Below, piece by piece: positions 1 through 7,184 of a stretch of DNA of 64,000 nucleotides. Numbering within the stretch: position 1 is the first letter of the stretch; each line of letters begins with the position of its first letter. The notes below the pieces were generated by a model, which made no database searches, had not been told where the DNA came from, and worked only from the letters and a program-made list of their open reading frames with translations. This DNA is from Candidatus Dechloromonas phosphorivorans. GTDB lineage: Bacteria; Pseudomonadota; Gammaproteobacteria; Burkholderiales; Rhodocyclaceae. The stretch is from contig JADKIP010000014.1 in the NCBI GenBank assembly GCA_016721185.1, positions 558,001-622,000 of the forward strand, given 5' to 3'. The translations under genes were made by a program, and so were the position numbers.

Positions 1-65
1 TCAGCCGGTAATTCACCCAGTAATTCAGCCTGCAATTCAGGCAGTGTCGTTTCTGTTATCGGCAC
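1..65 (-). CDS. 5' end of a gene leaving the left edge
   Basis: A reading frame starts at a GTG at 65-63 and stays open to the window edge. It encodes a short acidic, Leu/Glu-rich start that reads MPITETTLPELQAELLGELP. It begins 8 nt after the stop of the upstream minus-strand gene (stop at 74-76), as expected for a second gene of an operon. The ribosome site is weak (GAAG about 8 nt upstream). No family can be named from 21 residues. The other two frames of this stretch are full of stops, which supports this one. Confidence 0.4.
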   Translation of the reverse strand, partial: MPITETTLPELQAELLGELPA

Positions 66-73
66 GTTGCGCT

Positions 74-586
74 TCAACCCTTGCGCCAGCGCGGCTGGGC
101 CGGTTTGTTCTGACGAGCCGGGGCGGGGCGGCGCTGGCGTTGGCCAGGACGCTGAACTTCTTCGACCGGTTTGGGTTTGGGTACCAGCAGGTTTTTCGCC
201 GTGCTTTCACTGGCTTTTTTGTGTGCGTCAACCGCGGCTTTGACTTGTTCCATCGTCAGCTCAATGGCGGGGTGGATTGCCTTGGCGTCGTATTCGGAGA
301 GTTTGTCGCGAACGATGAACATGCGTTCGGCGGCATCGGCTTTCCGGGGCAGGCGGTTGACCAGTGTTTGCGCGTCCGGCGTCAGGGCAAAACCACCGTC
401 AATCTCGACAATCAAGCCATTAATGGCGAGCCGGGAAAACGCTTCAATCATTTTTGCTTCAGCCGGAATGGCCTGCTGAAACAGATCAGCGGCTGCGACG
501 ATCTCGACCATTTGCGCCGGCCGTCTTTTGGAGGAGAGTGCCGTGGCGAGTAAAAGGAGAACGTCAAAATCATGGATCGGGTGCAT
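74..586 (-). CDS. small protein with winged-helix-like domain and basic tail
   Basis: 170 aa from the ATG at 586, chosen because AAAGGT sits 6 nt upstream; an upstream ATG at 622 would add 12 residues without such a site. Residues about 15-75 look like a winged helix-turn-helix: a helix-rich stretch (RRPAQMVEIVAAADLF), a second helix (AKMIEAFSRLAINGLI) and a wing (VEIDGGFALTP). The last 40 residues are rich in Pro, Arg, Gln and Lys and are probably disordered and nucleic-acid-binding. The gene is probably co-transcribed with the partial gene that starts at 65. A regulatory role is inferred from the fold only; I do not recognise the family. Confidence 0.72.
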   Translation of the reverse strand: MHPIHDFDVLLLLATALSSKRRPAQMVEIVAAADLFQQAIPAEAKMIEAFSRLAINGLIVEIDGGFALTPDAQTLVNRLPRKADAAERMFIVRDKLSEYDAKAIHPAIELTMEQVKAAVDAHKKASESTAKNLLVPKPKPVEEVQRPGQRQRRPAPARQNKPAQPRWRKG

Positions 587-771
587 CGAATTACCTTTGA
601 ATGCTTGCTGAATGAGTGCCAATCGACCTGGAGCGTGCTGTGCTCAGCGGTGTGGCGGTAGAAAAACGCAAGGCAGAGAGCTTTGTTGCCGCGTAAAGAT
701 GAGAGTTTAAGGCTTTGTGGCACAAAACCAAGCATTTAACGATGCTTCGGCATTCGATTCCGGTAAATGGA

Positions 772-784
772 TGCTGCGGTCAAC
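772..784 (-). repeat. dispersed 13-bp motif, copy 1 (intergenic)
   Basis: Exact copy of GTTGACCGCAGCA on the minus strand with an ATTTTC run upstream. It lies in the 300-bp spacer between the small winged-helix gene and the hemerythrin kinase. Apart from a 6-bp hairpin (AAGCAT/ATGCTT at about 730-750), that spacer shows nothing else. Confidence 0.6.
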
Positions 785-887
785 GCCCGAAAATGGGCCA
801 AATTGCGCGGCTGTCGGCTTGCGGGCTGGTTTGGCGCGCTAAGATGCTTGCACTGTTGCAGCGGTAAAATTTTGGGTGGGAGAAGGC

Positions 888-2897
888 ATGGAAACATTCG
901 TCTGGAGCGATCGTTATCTCACGGGTGAAGACTTGGTGGATACCGAGCATCAGGAGCTGGTGCGGATCATCAATCAGGTCGGCGCTCTGGAGGCTGGTGA
1001 AAGCAGCGACCCGGCCGCGATTCAAATCATTCTTGAGGAACTGGTGCTTTACGCGGTCAATCATTTCAGCCACGAAGAAGGGCTGATGATCGGCGCCGGT
1101 TGCGACGAGCGCCATGTCAGCATGCATCAGAAAATCCACCGCGAATTCGCCAGTCAGGTGACGGCGATGCGACAGGTCAGTACTGGTGCCGAGGATACAA
1201 AGTTTTTGCTGAAATTTCTCAGTAACTGGCTGGCCTATCACATTCTCGGGATTGATCAGGTAATGACCCGCCAGGTCCAGAATATTCGCCGGGGAATGAC
1301 GCCAGCTGAAGCTTATGGGCTGGAGAGTGCCAACAAGGCGGACCCGGCGACGGCGAGCCTGCTTGAGGCGTTGAGTTCGCTCTACCGGGTGATCGCCTCA
1401 CGCAATCAGGCGCTGGTCGATCTGAATCTCACCCTGGAGCAGCGGGTCAATGAGCGGACCCAGGCTTTGCAGGCCGCTAACGCGCAGTTGGTAATCGAGC
1501 AGGCCGAACTGAAAGCGGCGCTGGAAACCGTGAAGCTGACGCAAATGCGTCTGTTTGAATCGGAACGCAAGCGTTCGCTCGAAACCAAACGCAACATGGA
1601 GCAGTTTCTGGCGCAGATCGTTGATGGCGACCCGGTGCCGACGCTGGTGATCAACGCGCAACACAAGGTGACGCACTGGAATAAGGCCTGTGCGCTGGTT
1701 AGTGGTGTTCCGGCCGAAGAGATGATTGGGACCAATCGCCATTGGTCGGCGTTTTACCCCAACGAGCGGCCGCTGATGGCGGACCTGGTGATCAGTGCCG
1801 ACATGGATGCGCTGGAAACGCTGTACAAGGGCATGTTCCGCCGTTCACCGGTGATTCCGGGGGCTTTCGAGGCGGAGAGTTTTTTCCCGCAATTTGGCGA
1901 AAATGGCCGCTGGCTCTACTTTACGGCAGCACCCTTGCGCGATCCGGCGGGCCAGATTGTCGGTGCGATCGAAACCTTGCAGGATGTGACCGAGCGCAAG
2001 ACGGCTGAGGAAGGGCTTCGCCAATACCAGGCCGATCTGGAAAAGTTGGTCGCTGAACGTACGATGCAGCTTTCGGCAACGAAGGACCAATTGGTCCAGT
2101 CTGAAAAGCTGGCTTCCATCGGCCAACTGGCCGCCGGCGTGGCCCATGAAATCAATAATCCGATTGGCTTCGTTTTTTCCAATATCGGTACGCTGGAAGG
2201 CTACCTGAGCAGTCTGTTCACCATTCTTGATGCTTACGAAGCGGCCGAGTCGACCTTCGCCGATCCGGCCATGCTGGCCGGCATGAAGGCGCTACGCCAG
2301 AAGGTCGACCTCGCTTTTCTCAAGGAAGATATTCCCTTGCTGATGGGGGAATCGAAAGAGGGTATCTCGCGGGTCAAAAGGATTGTGCAGGATCTCAAGG
2401 ACTTTTCACGGGTCGATAGCACGCAGGAATGGCAGTGGGCCAACCTGCATCAGGGGATTGATTCGACGGCCAATATCGTGGCCAACGAAATTCGCTACAA
2501 GGCGGATGTGGTCAAGGAATACGGCGATTTGCCTGAGGTTGAATGCCTGCCCTCGCAGCTCAATCAGGTATTCATGAACCTGCTGGTCAATTCGGCGCAT
2601 GCGATGGGCGAGGCGCGTGGGCGGATTACGATTCGTACCGGCGTTGCGGGCGATACGGTCTGGCTGGAGTTTTCCGATACCGGGTCGGGTATCCCGGAAG
2701 AGATTCGACAGAAGGTGTTTGACCCTTTCTTTACGACCAAGCCAGTGGGTAAGGGGACCGGTTTGGGGTTGTCACTTTCCTACGGGATCGTCCAGAAGCA
2801 CCACGGTCAGATTGAGGTGCGCAGCGAAGTCGGCAAAGGCAGCACATTTCGCATCACGCTGCCGATCAAGCATGTCGGGGCGGCTGTTTCGCAGTAA
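888..2897 (+). CDS. hemerythrin-PAS hybrid sensor histidine kinase
   Basis: 669 aa. The ATG at 888 has GGGAGAAGG just upstream and is preferred over a GTG at 876. Residues 1-135 form a bacteriohemerythrin domain (FVWSDRYLTGEDLVDTEH, HFSHEEG, HVSMHQKIHREF, LAYHILGIDQ) with the His/Glu/Asp set that binds a diiron centre. A coiled coil follows (170-245), then a PAS domain (about 250-370, ending in LQDVTERK), a second coiled coil, a HisKA dimerisation helix with the phospho-acceptor in GVAHEINNP, and a HATPase domain (N box NLLVNSAHAM, DTGSGIP, GKGTGLGLSLS). There are no membrane segments, so it is a cytoplasmic sensor. The hemerythrin domain points to O2 or redox sensing (inference). No response regulator lies next to it. 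Confidence 0.93.
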   Translation: METFVWSDRYLTGEDLVDTEHQELVRIINQVGALEAGESSDPAAIQIILEELVLYAVNHFSHEEGLMIGAGCDERHVSMHQKIHREFASQVTAMRQVSTGAEDTKFLLKFLSNWLAYHILGIDQVMTRQVQNIRRGMTPAEAYGLESANKADPATASLLEALSSLYRVIASRNQALVDLNLTLEQRVNERTQALQAANAQLVIEQAELKAALETVKLTQMRLFESERKRSLETKRNMEQFLAQIVDGDPVPTLVINAQHKVTHWNKACALVSGVPAEEMIGTNRHWSAFYPNERPLMADLVISADMDALETLYKGMFRRSPVIPGAFEAESFFPQFGENGRWLYFTAAPLRDPAGQIVGAIETLQDVTERKTAEEGLRQYQADLEKLVAERTMQLSATKDQLVQSEKLASIGQLAAGVAHEINNPIGFVFSNIGTLEGYLSSLFTILDAYEAAESTFADPAMLAGMKALRQKVDLAFLKEDIPLLMGESKEGISRVKRIVQDLKDFSRVDSTQEWQWANLHQGIDSTANIVANEIRYKADVVKEYGDLPEVECLPSQLNQVFMNLLVNSAHAMGEARGRITIRTGVAGDTVWLEFSDTGSGIPEEIRQKVFDPFFTTKPVGKGTGLGLSLSYGIVQKHHGQIEVRSEVGKGSTFRITLPIKHVGAAVSQ

Positions 2898-3022
2898 CTG
2901 GCTGCGAGGTGCTGGTGCACTGACCGACACCGATGTGCAACTTGCCGGTTTTTACATGATCAAAGCAGAAGGTTACAAAGTGCTTTGCGGCTGGTCGTGT
3001 GGCAATTGATAAGGAGTGAGTC

Positions 3023-4192
3023 ATGACACTAAATATCGAAAATCCCGCAGCGAAAACCGACGGCTCGCGCCAAACCCTGCTCATGGTCTCGACGCGCAAG
3101 GGGGCATGGTTTTATTACGGCGATAGCGCGCGCCAAACCTGGCGAACTGACGGGCCGCATTTTCTGGGTCACATCATCAATCATCTGCTGCTTGATCCGC
3201 GCGATGGCCGAACCTTGCTCGCGGCGGCAAAGACCGGCCATCTCGGACCGACCATCTTCCGCTCGACGGATTTCGGGCGAACCTGGCAGGAAGCCGCCAA
3301 GCCACCGGCCTTTGCTACGGTCGCCGACGGCAGCGGCGGACGGGCCGTCGATCACACCTTCTGGCTGACGCCGGGTCATGCCGACGAACCGGATGTCTGG
3401 TATGCCGGCACCTCACCGCAAGGGCTGTTCCGTTCCGAGGACGGGGGCGTCAGCTGGGCGCCGTTTTCCTGCATCAACGATGATCCGCAATACCGCCGCT
3501 GGATGGGCAGCGTGCAGGACGGCACGCCGGATGGACCGAAACTGCATTCGATCATTGTCGATCCGCGCGATGCCGCCCATCTCTATCTGGCAATGTCGGG
3601 CGGCGGTGTCCACGAGTCGGCCGATGGCGGCCGGACATTTGCGCCGCTGATCGAGGGTCTCGAAGTGGTCGAAGGTTTCGCGCCGGAAGATGCCATGTTT
3701 CACGACCCGCATTGCGTCCGCCTTAGCCCGAGCAACCCGGATCGCCTGTATCAGCAGAACCACTGCGGCATCTACCGGCTCGACCGGCCAGCTGACCAGT
3801 GGCGGCGCATCGGCCGGAGCATGCCGGCCGCGGTTGGCGACATCGGCTTCCCGATGGTGGTGCACCCGCGCGATGCCGACGTTGCCTGGGTCTTTCCGAT
3901 GGATGGGACCAGTGTCTGGCCGCGTACCAGCCCGGACGGCAAGCCAGCGGTCTACGGCACACGCGATGGTGGCGAGACCTGGCAACGGCTCGATGCCGGC
4001 CTGCCCGGCAGCCAGGCGTGGTGGACCGTCAAGCGTCAGGCGATGACGGCGGACAGTCGGGATCCGGTCGGTCTGTATTTCGGCACGACGAGCGGTGAAC
4101 TGTGGATGAGCCGCGACGAGGGCCGGCAATGGGAATGCATCGCGACGCACCTGCCGGAAATCTACGCCGTGGAAACCGCCGAACTGGCGTAG
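3023..4192 (+). CDS. BNR/Asp-box beta-propeller protein (sialidase-like fold)
   Basis: 389 aa; AAGGAGTGA lies upstream of the ATG. Five Asp-box turns of the S/T-x-D-x-G-x-T/S-W type are visible: STDFGRTW, SEDGGVSW, SADGGRTF, TRDGGETW and SRDEGRQW, spaced as in a multi-bladed propeller of the exo-sialidase/VPS10 type. There is no signal peptide, so it is probably cytoplasmic. The 13-nt gap to the downstream MoaD-like gene suggests one transcript. This propeller/MoaD-like pairing is seen in other proteobacteria as two hypothetical genes; its reaction is unknown. Sialidase activity should not be assumed. Confidence 0.85.
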   Translation: MTLNIENPAAKTDGSRQTLLMVSTRKGAWFYYGDSARQTWRTDGPHFLGHIINHLLLDPRDGRTLLAAAKTGHLGPTIFRSTDFGRTWQEAAKPPAFATVADGSGGRAVDHTFWLTPGHADEPDVWYAGTSPQGLFRSEDGGVSWAPFSCINDDPQYRRWMGSVQDGTPDGPKLHSIIVDPRDAAHLYLAMSGGGVHESADGGRTFAPLIEGLEVVEGFAPEDAMFHDPHCVRLSPSNPDRLYQQNHCGIYRLDRPADQWRRIGRSMPAAVGDIGFPMVVHPRDADVAWVFPMDGTSVWPRTSPDGKPAVYGTRDGGETWQRLDAGLPGSQAWWTVKRQAMTADSRDPVGLYFGTTSGELWMSRDEGRQWECIATHLPEIYAVETAELA

Positions 4193-4204
4193 CTGCAACA
4201 TCCC

Positions 4205-4462
4205 ATGAAGGTGCTCATCCCCAGCGCGCTGCGCTCCTACACCGAGCGAAGTGAGGCCGAGGCCAGCGGCAGTACGCTGGCTGCGGTCCTCGCCGATCTC
4301 GACCGGCTGTATCCGGGAATCCGCTTCCGGATGATCGACGAACAGAACAGGATACGTCCGCACATCCGCTTTTTCGTCAATGGCGAGCAAGCCCGCGATC
4401 TCGGGCAAGCGCTCGAAGCGACCGACAAACTGATGATTGTCCAGGCACTGAGCGGCGGCTGA
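4205..4462 (+). CDS. MoaD/ThiS-like ubiquitin-fold sulfur-carrier protein
   Basis: 85 aa, ending in ...VQALSGG. The C-terminal Gly-Gly is the residue pair that MoaD/ThiS proteins adenylate and thiocarboxylate. The body fits a beta-grasp fold (MKVLIPSALRSYT start, central LDRLYPGIRFRMIDE, IRFFVNGEQARDLGQAL). No moa or thi gene is nearby, so a molybdopterin role is unlikely. Its partner is probably the propeller protein just upstream (inference from spacing). Confidence 0.85.
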   Translation: MKVLIPSALRSYTERSEAEASGSTLAAVLADLDRLYPGIRFRMIDEQNRIRPHIRFFVNGEQARDLGQALEATDKLMIVQALSGG

Positions 4463-4507
4463 AAGCTGGCTCGGCCGACGATGCCGGTTTTAATTTGCCA
4501 ACGTGAA

Positions 4508-4539
4508 ACGACCCGGGGGCGTTTATGACTCCGGGTCGT
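4508..4539. terminator. hairpin after the MoaD-like gene
   Basis: A perfect 9-bp inverted repeat, ACGACCCGG/CCGGGTCGT, encloses a 14-nt loop between the convergent MoaD-like gene and phasin gene. A short A/T-rich stretch follows but there is no clean U tract. It may terminate either strand. Confidence 0.5.
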
Positions 4540-4620
4540 AAATAAACGACGAAAACCTTCAGCCCTCACTCGCCAAGTGAGGGGCTTGGCTGAACCGCAT
4601 GAGCGAGGTTTCGGCAGTCG

Positions 4621-5175
4621 TTATTGTATTGAGGCCTTGGGCAGCTTCTTCTCAGCGCTCTTAACCGCTGCGCTGGTAGCGGCAGCCATATTCGACTGAG
4701 CCGTTTCGACAAACTGTTTCGCAACGTTGTTCATGTTGTTGAATGCTGTGTTGGTCGCGTTGAACGTGCTGCGTAGCGCGGCAACTACAATTTCGGAACC
4801 GGCCGGTGCCGACTTGGTGGTGTTCTCGAACAGGCTGGAGGCGGACTTCTGAAAGTCGCCAAATTGAACTTCGAGCATCTGAGTTAATGCTTCCTGGTTC
4901 TGCGAGAAAATTTCATACAAGGAACTGAAGTAGGCCGTAGCTATCTCGTTACTTGGTTTGGCCAGCGACGCCTGAATGGCGATGGCTTCCTGCAGATCCT
5001 TGGCATCCATCAGGGCCTTGGCTTTGGAAACGGAGTTCTCAAAAACCGAGCGAGTCGTATCGATATTGAGATTGGTAAAACGCTCGGAGGAGCCCAGGGC
5101 AGTGTTGGCTGCCGAGAGGAGAAAATTGGAGGTCGCTTTATTGACGGAGGCGAGGGATTCGGTATTTATAGACAT
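4621..5175 (-). CDS. phaP: phasin (PHA granule-associated protein)
   Basis: 184 aa from the ATG at 5175, with GGAG 7 nt upstream; the frame is open further upstream but without a site. The protein is helical, low in Cys and Trp, and rich in Ala, Asn, Ser and Thr. It fits the phasin_2 family: N-terminal MSINTESLASVNKATSNF, central amphipathic helices (NNMNNVAKQFVETAQSN) and a Lys-rich tail. Phasins coat polyhydroxyalkanoate granules. No pha synthesis gene is nearby. An A-rich stem (GCCGCA/TGCGGC at about 5243-5262) lies in the upstream region. Confidence 0.85.
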   Translation of the reverse strand: MSINTESLASVNKATSNFLLSAANTALGSSERFTNLNIDTTRSVFENSVSKAKALMDAKDLQEAIAIQASLAKPSNEIATAYFSSLYEIFSQNQEALTQMLEVQFGDFQKSASSLFENTTKSAPAGSEIVVAALRSTFNATNTAFNNMNNVAKQFVETAQSNMAAATSAAVKSAEKKLPKASIQ

Positions 5176-5339
5176 GCAATTCTCCAGAGGCTTTTCAACA
5201 TAAGTGTTTGTGACGGTAACGGTGAACCCTAAAAATGCTGCGGTGCCGCATTTTTTTGCGGCAGGCAAGTCTGTCACATCTGCAAATGATGTTCTTTACC
5301 GCATATGGGGTAAAAAACCATGATTATCTGAGGAGGCTA

Positions 5340-5504
5340 GTGGATAAAACGACTTCCGGCGCCGGGCTAAAGCGGCGTATCGCTTGGCTGTCTAAAGTAC
5401 ATCCTGAATGAATCGAAGCTTGGCATCGTCTGCGCCAAAACAACGCATGGCGTGACTACCTCAATCTCGGCCAGAAACTAATTTGTCGCCTGGCATTGCG
5501 ATAG
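5340..5504 (+). pseudogene. 54-codon ORF with one in-frame TGA
   Basis: AGGAGG is followed 3 nt later by GTG at 5340. The frame reads VDKTTSGAGLKRRIAWLSKV..., meets TGA at 5409-5411, then continues protein-like (IEAWHRLRQNNAWRDYLNLG) to a TAG at 5502. The composition on both sides of the stop (Arg/Trp/Leu-rich) looks like one small protein with a nonsense mutation. No selenocysteine element was sought or seen. Family unknown. This is the only gene-like content in the 5176-5646 spacer. Confidence 0.3.
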
Positions 5505-5521
5505 CTCGCGATTTAACGAGT

Positions 5522-5534
5522 TGCTGCGGTCGAC
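5522..5534 (-). repeat. dispersed 13-bp motif, copy 2 (intergenic)
   Basis: Exact copy, GTCGACCGCAGCA on the minus strand, with CTTTTTCC upstream. It lies between the phasin region and the czc operon. Confidence 0.6.
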
Positions 5535-5646
5535 GAGGAAAAAGCCATAAAAACAAGTAATGCCGGCGTATCGGGTCGTCTATTCGCTGGCTGACGATTG
5601 CGTTTTCAGCATGCTTCGGCAGGATTCCGGCGCGGTCGTCCGATCG

Positions 5647-6885
5647 CTAATCCAGATCCCATAGTTGATGGGCGTCCAGCTTCAGGCGGTAGCTCAGTTC
5701 AAGCGCTTCCAGCTGGAGCAAACGGGCGGCAAGTTGGGCTTCGTTGGCGAGGCGGCGGGCATTTAGCAGGTCGGTCAGGTTGCCTTCGCCAAGCTGGTAG
5801 GCGCGGGCGGTCATGTCGGCGGCGCGGTTCAGGCGCTCGGCGGCATTGCGGCTGGCTTGCCAGGTGGGGCGTGCGGCGTTGGCGGATTGATAGAGCGTCG
5901 CGGCCTCGGCTTCGATTTTTTGCCGGGCGGCGGCTTCGCGGTAATTGGCGGCGCTGGCTCGGGCCAGTGAAGCATCCGAAGTGGCCCGGCGTCCATCGCC
6001 GGGTAGCGGGATGCTGATGTAGGCACCGACGACGTTTTCCTCGCCGCCGCGTTCGCGCGAAACATGCATGCCAATGGTTGGGTCGGGCAGTTGGTCGCGA
6101 CTGCTCCGGTTGGCGGTGACCTGGGCAAATTGTGATTCGCCACGGGCGATGCCCAGTTCATGGCTTTCCTGAAGGATCGTGGCTAGCCATTCCGCTTCGC
6201 TGCCGACAATCGGCAACGGTTCCGCGATGCTGCTGGGCTCACTAAGCGGCAGGCCGGGGAAGCGGCGGCGCAAATCCTCGGCGGCGGTACGCTGGCGAAT
6301 CTGCGCCTGCGTGCGCTGGGCTTCGGCCTGGGCCAGGGCCGCTTCACTCTGGATGGCTTCGAGCTTCGCCGCATCACCCAGTTGCTGCCGGCGCTGCACG
6401 CCTTGGGTCTGCTTTTCCAGCAGGGCGACTTGCGCGGTCCACTGCGCTGCAGCGGCATTTTCCTTGAGCCAGGTAAACCAGGCTTTGAGCAGGCTGCGGC
6501 TGGACTCGTGCAGCGCATCACCGTGCGCGGTTTCGGCGAGCGAGACGCCAGCGGCGCCAAGTTCGGCATCGAGCGAGGCTTTGCCGGGCAGGCGCACGGG
6601 GCGTTCGAGCGCGGCGTTCCATTCGTTGAAGCGTTCATCCCGCGCGTTGTTCGGGGTGGTTTTGCGTTGCTGGCCGCCGAGCCGAACATTCCATTCGTAC
6701 TGCCCGGCTTCGAGGCGGCGGCGATTGGCTTCTTCGACCGTTATCTGGCTGGAGGCGGCATTGACCATGGGATTGGCGCGCAAAATGCGGGCAACGACTT
6801 CATCCGGCGGCAGATTCGGCTGGGGTTCAGCCGCCAGTGCCGCGTTGCCCAGACCGGCCAGTAAAAGGGCAATCAGCGTTTTCAT
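5647..6885 (-). CDS. czcC: outer-membrane factor of RND metal efflux (CzcC-like, TolC family)
   Basis: 412 aa with an N-terminal signal peptide (MKTLIALLLAGLGNAALAA|EPQP). Long Ala/Glu/Gln-rich helices with repeated heptads occur in two halves, as in outer-membrane efflux proteins that trimerise into a periplasmic tunnel. It is last in a four-gene operon and overlaps the DUF3240 stop by 4 nt, implying translational coupling. Its partners are CzcA and CzcB upstream. The exact metal cannot be read from sequence. Confidence 0.9.
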   Translation of the reverse strand: MKTLIALLLAGLGNAALAAEPQPNLPPDEVVARILRANPMVNAASSQITVEEANRRRLEAGQYEWNVRLGGQQRKTTPNNARDERFNEWNAALERPVRLPGKASLDAELGAAGVSLAETAHGDALHESSRSLLKAWFTWLKENAAAAQWTAQVALLEKQTQGVQRRQQLGDAAKLEAIQSEAALAQAEAQRTQAQIRQRTAAEDLRRRFPGLPLSEPSSIAEPLPIVGSEAEWLATILQESHELGIARGESQFAQVTANRSSRDQLPDPTIGMHVSRERGGEENVVGAYISIPLPGDGRRATSDASLARASAANYREAAARQKIEAEAATLYQSANAARPTWQASRNAAERLNRAADMTARAYQLGEGNLTDLLNARRLANEAQLAARLLQLEALELSYRLKLDAHQLWDLD

Positions 6886-7184
6886 AGTCGTCCCATTTCA
6901 ATGACGGGTACCAGCCAGAAAAAGATGTTGGTGTTCGGCAACTCGGCCTTGATCATGGCCAGTACGGCGCGCATGTTTTCTTCCGTACCCACTGCGCGGA
7001 TCTGGGTGCGTGGCGAATGGCCGCTGACCAGTTCGCTAGGGGCGACGAGCGGGACCACTGATCCGCGCCCCTCGGCGTGGCTGGCGGTGAAGCCGCGGAC
7101 GAGATCGGGGCGCGAGAGCAGCAGGTCTTTGACATGCTCGGCAACGTCGTCGGGCATGGTCAGCGAGAGCAGGACATCAGCCAT
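6882..7184 (-). CDS. DUF3240 small protein inside the czc operon
   Basis: 100 aa with no signal peptide. It matches the DUF3240 pattern: hydrophobic beta/alpha alternation, with a conserved middle (VRGFTASHAEGRG) and end (FFWLVPVIEMGRL), resembling PII-like ferredoxin-fold modules. It overlaps czcA by 8 nt and czcC by 4 nt, so it is made together with the pump. A sensing or assembly role for the efflux complex is an inference from this location. Confidence 0.85.
   Translation of the reverse strand: MADVLLSLTMPDDVAEHVKDLLLSRPDLVRGFTASHAEGRGSVVPLVAPSELVSGHSPRTQIRAVGTEENMRAVLAMIKAELPNTNIFFWLVPVIEMGRL

Noticed and set aside
3413..4408. 331-codon minus-strand frame opposite the BNR and MoaD-like genes
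   Set aside because: Spans two real genes and their spacer, no motifs, Arg/His-rich shadow composition.
5409..5411. In-frame TGA as a selenocysteine codon
   Set aside because: No selenoprotein family, no Cys homologue known to me and no hairpin directly after the TGA; a nonsense mutation is simpler.
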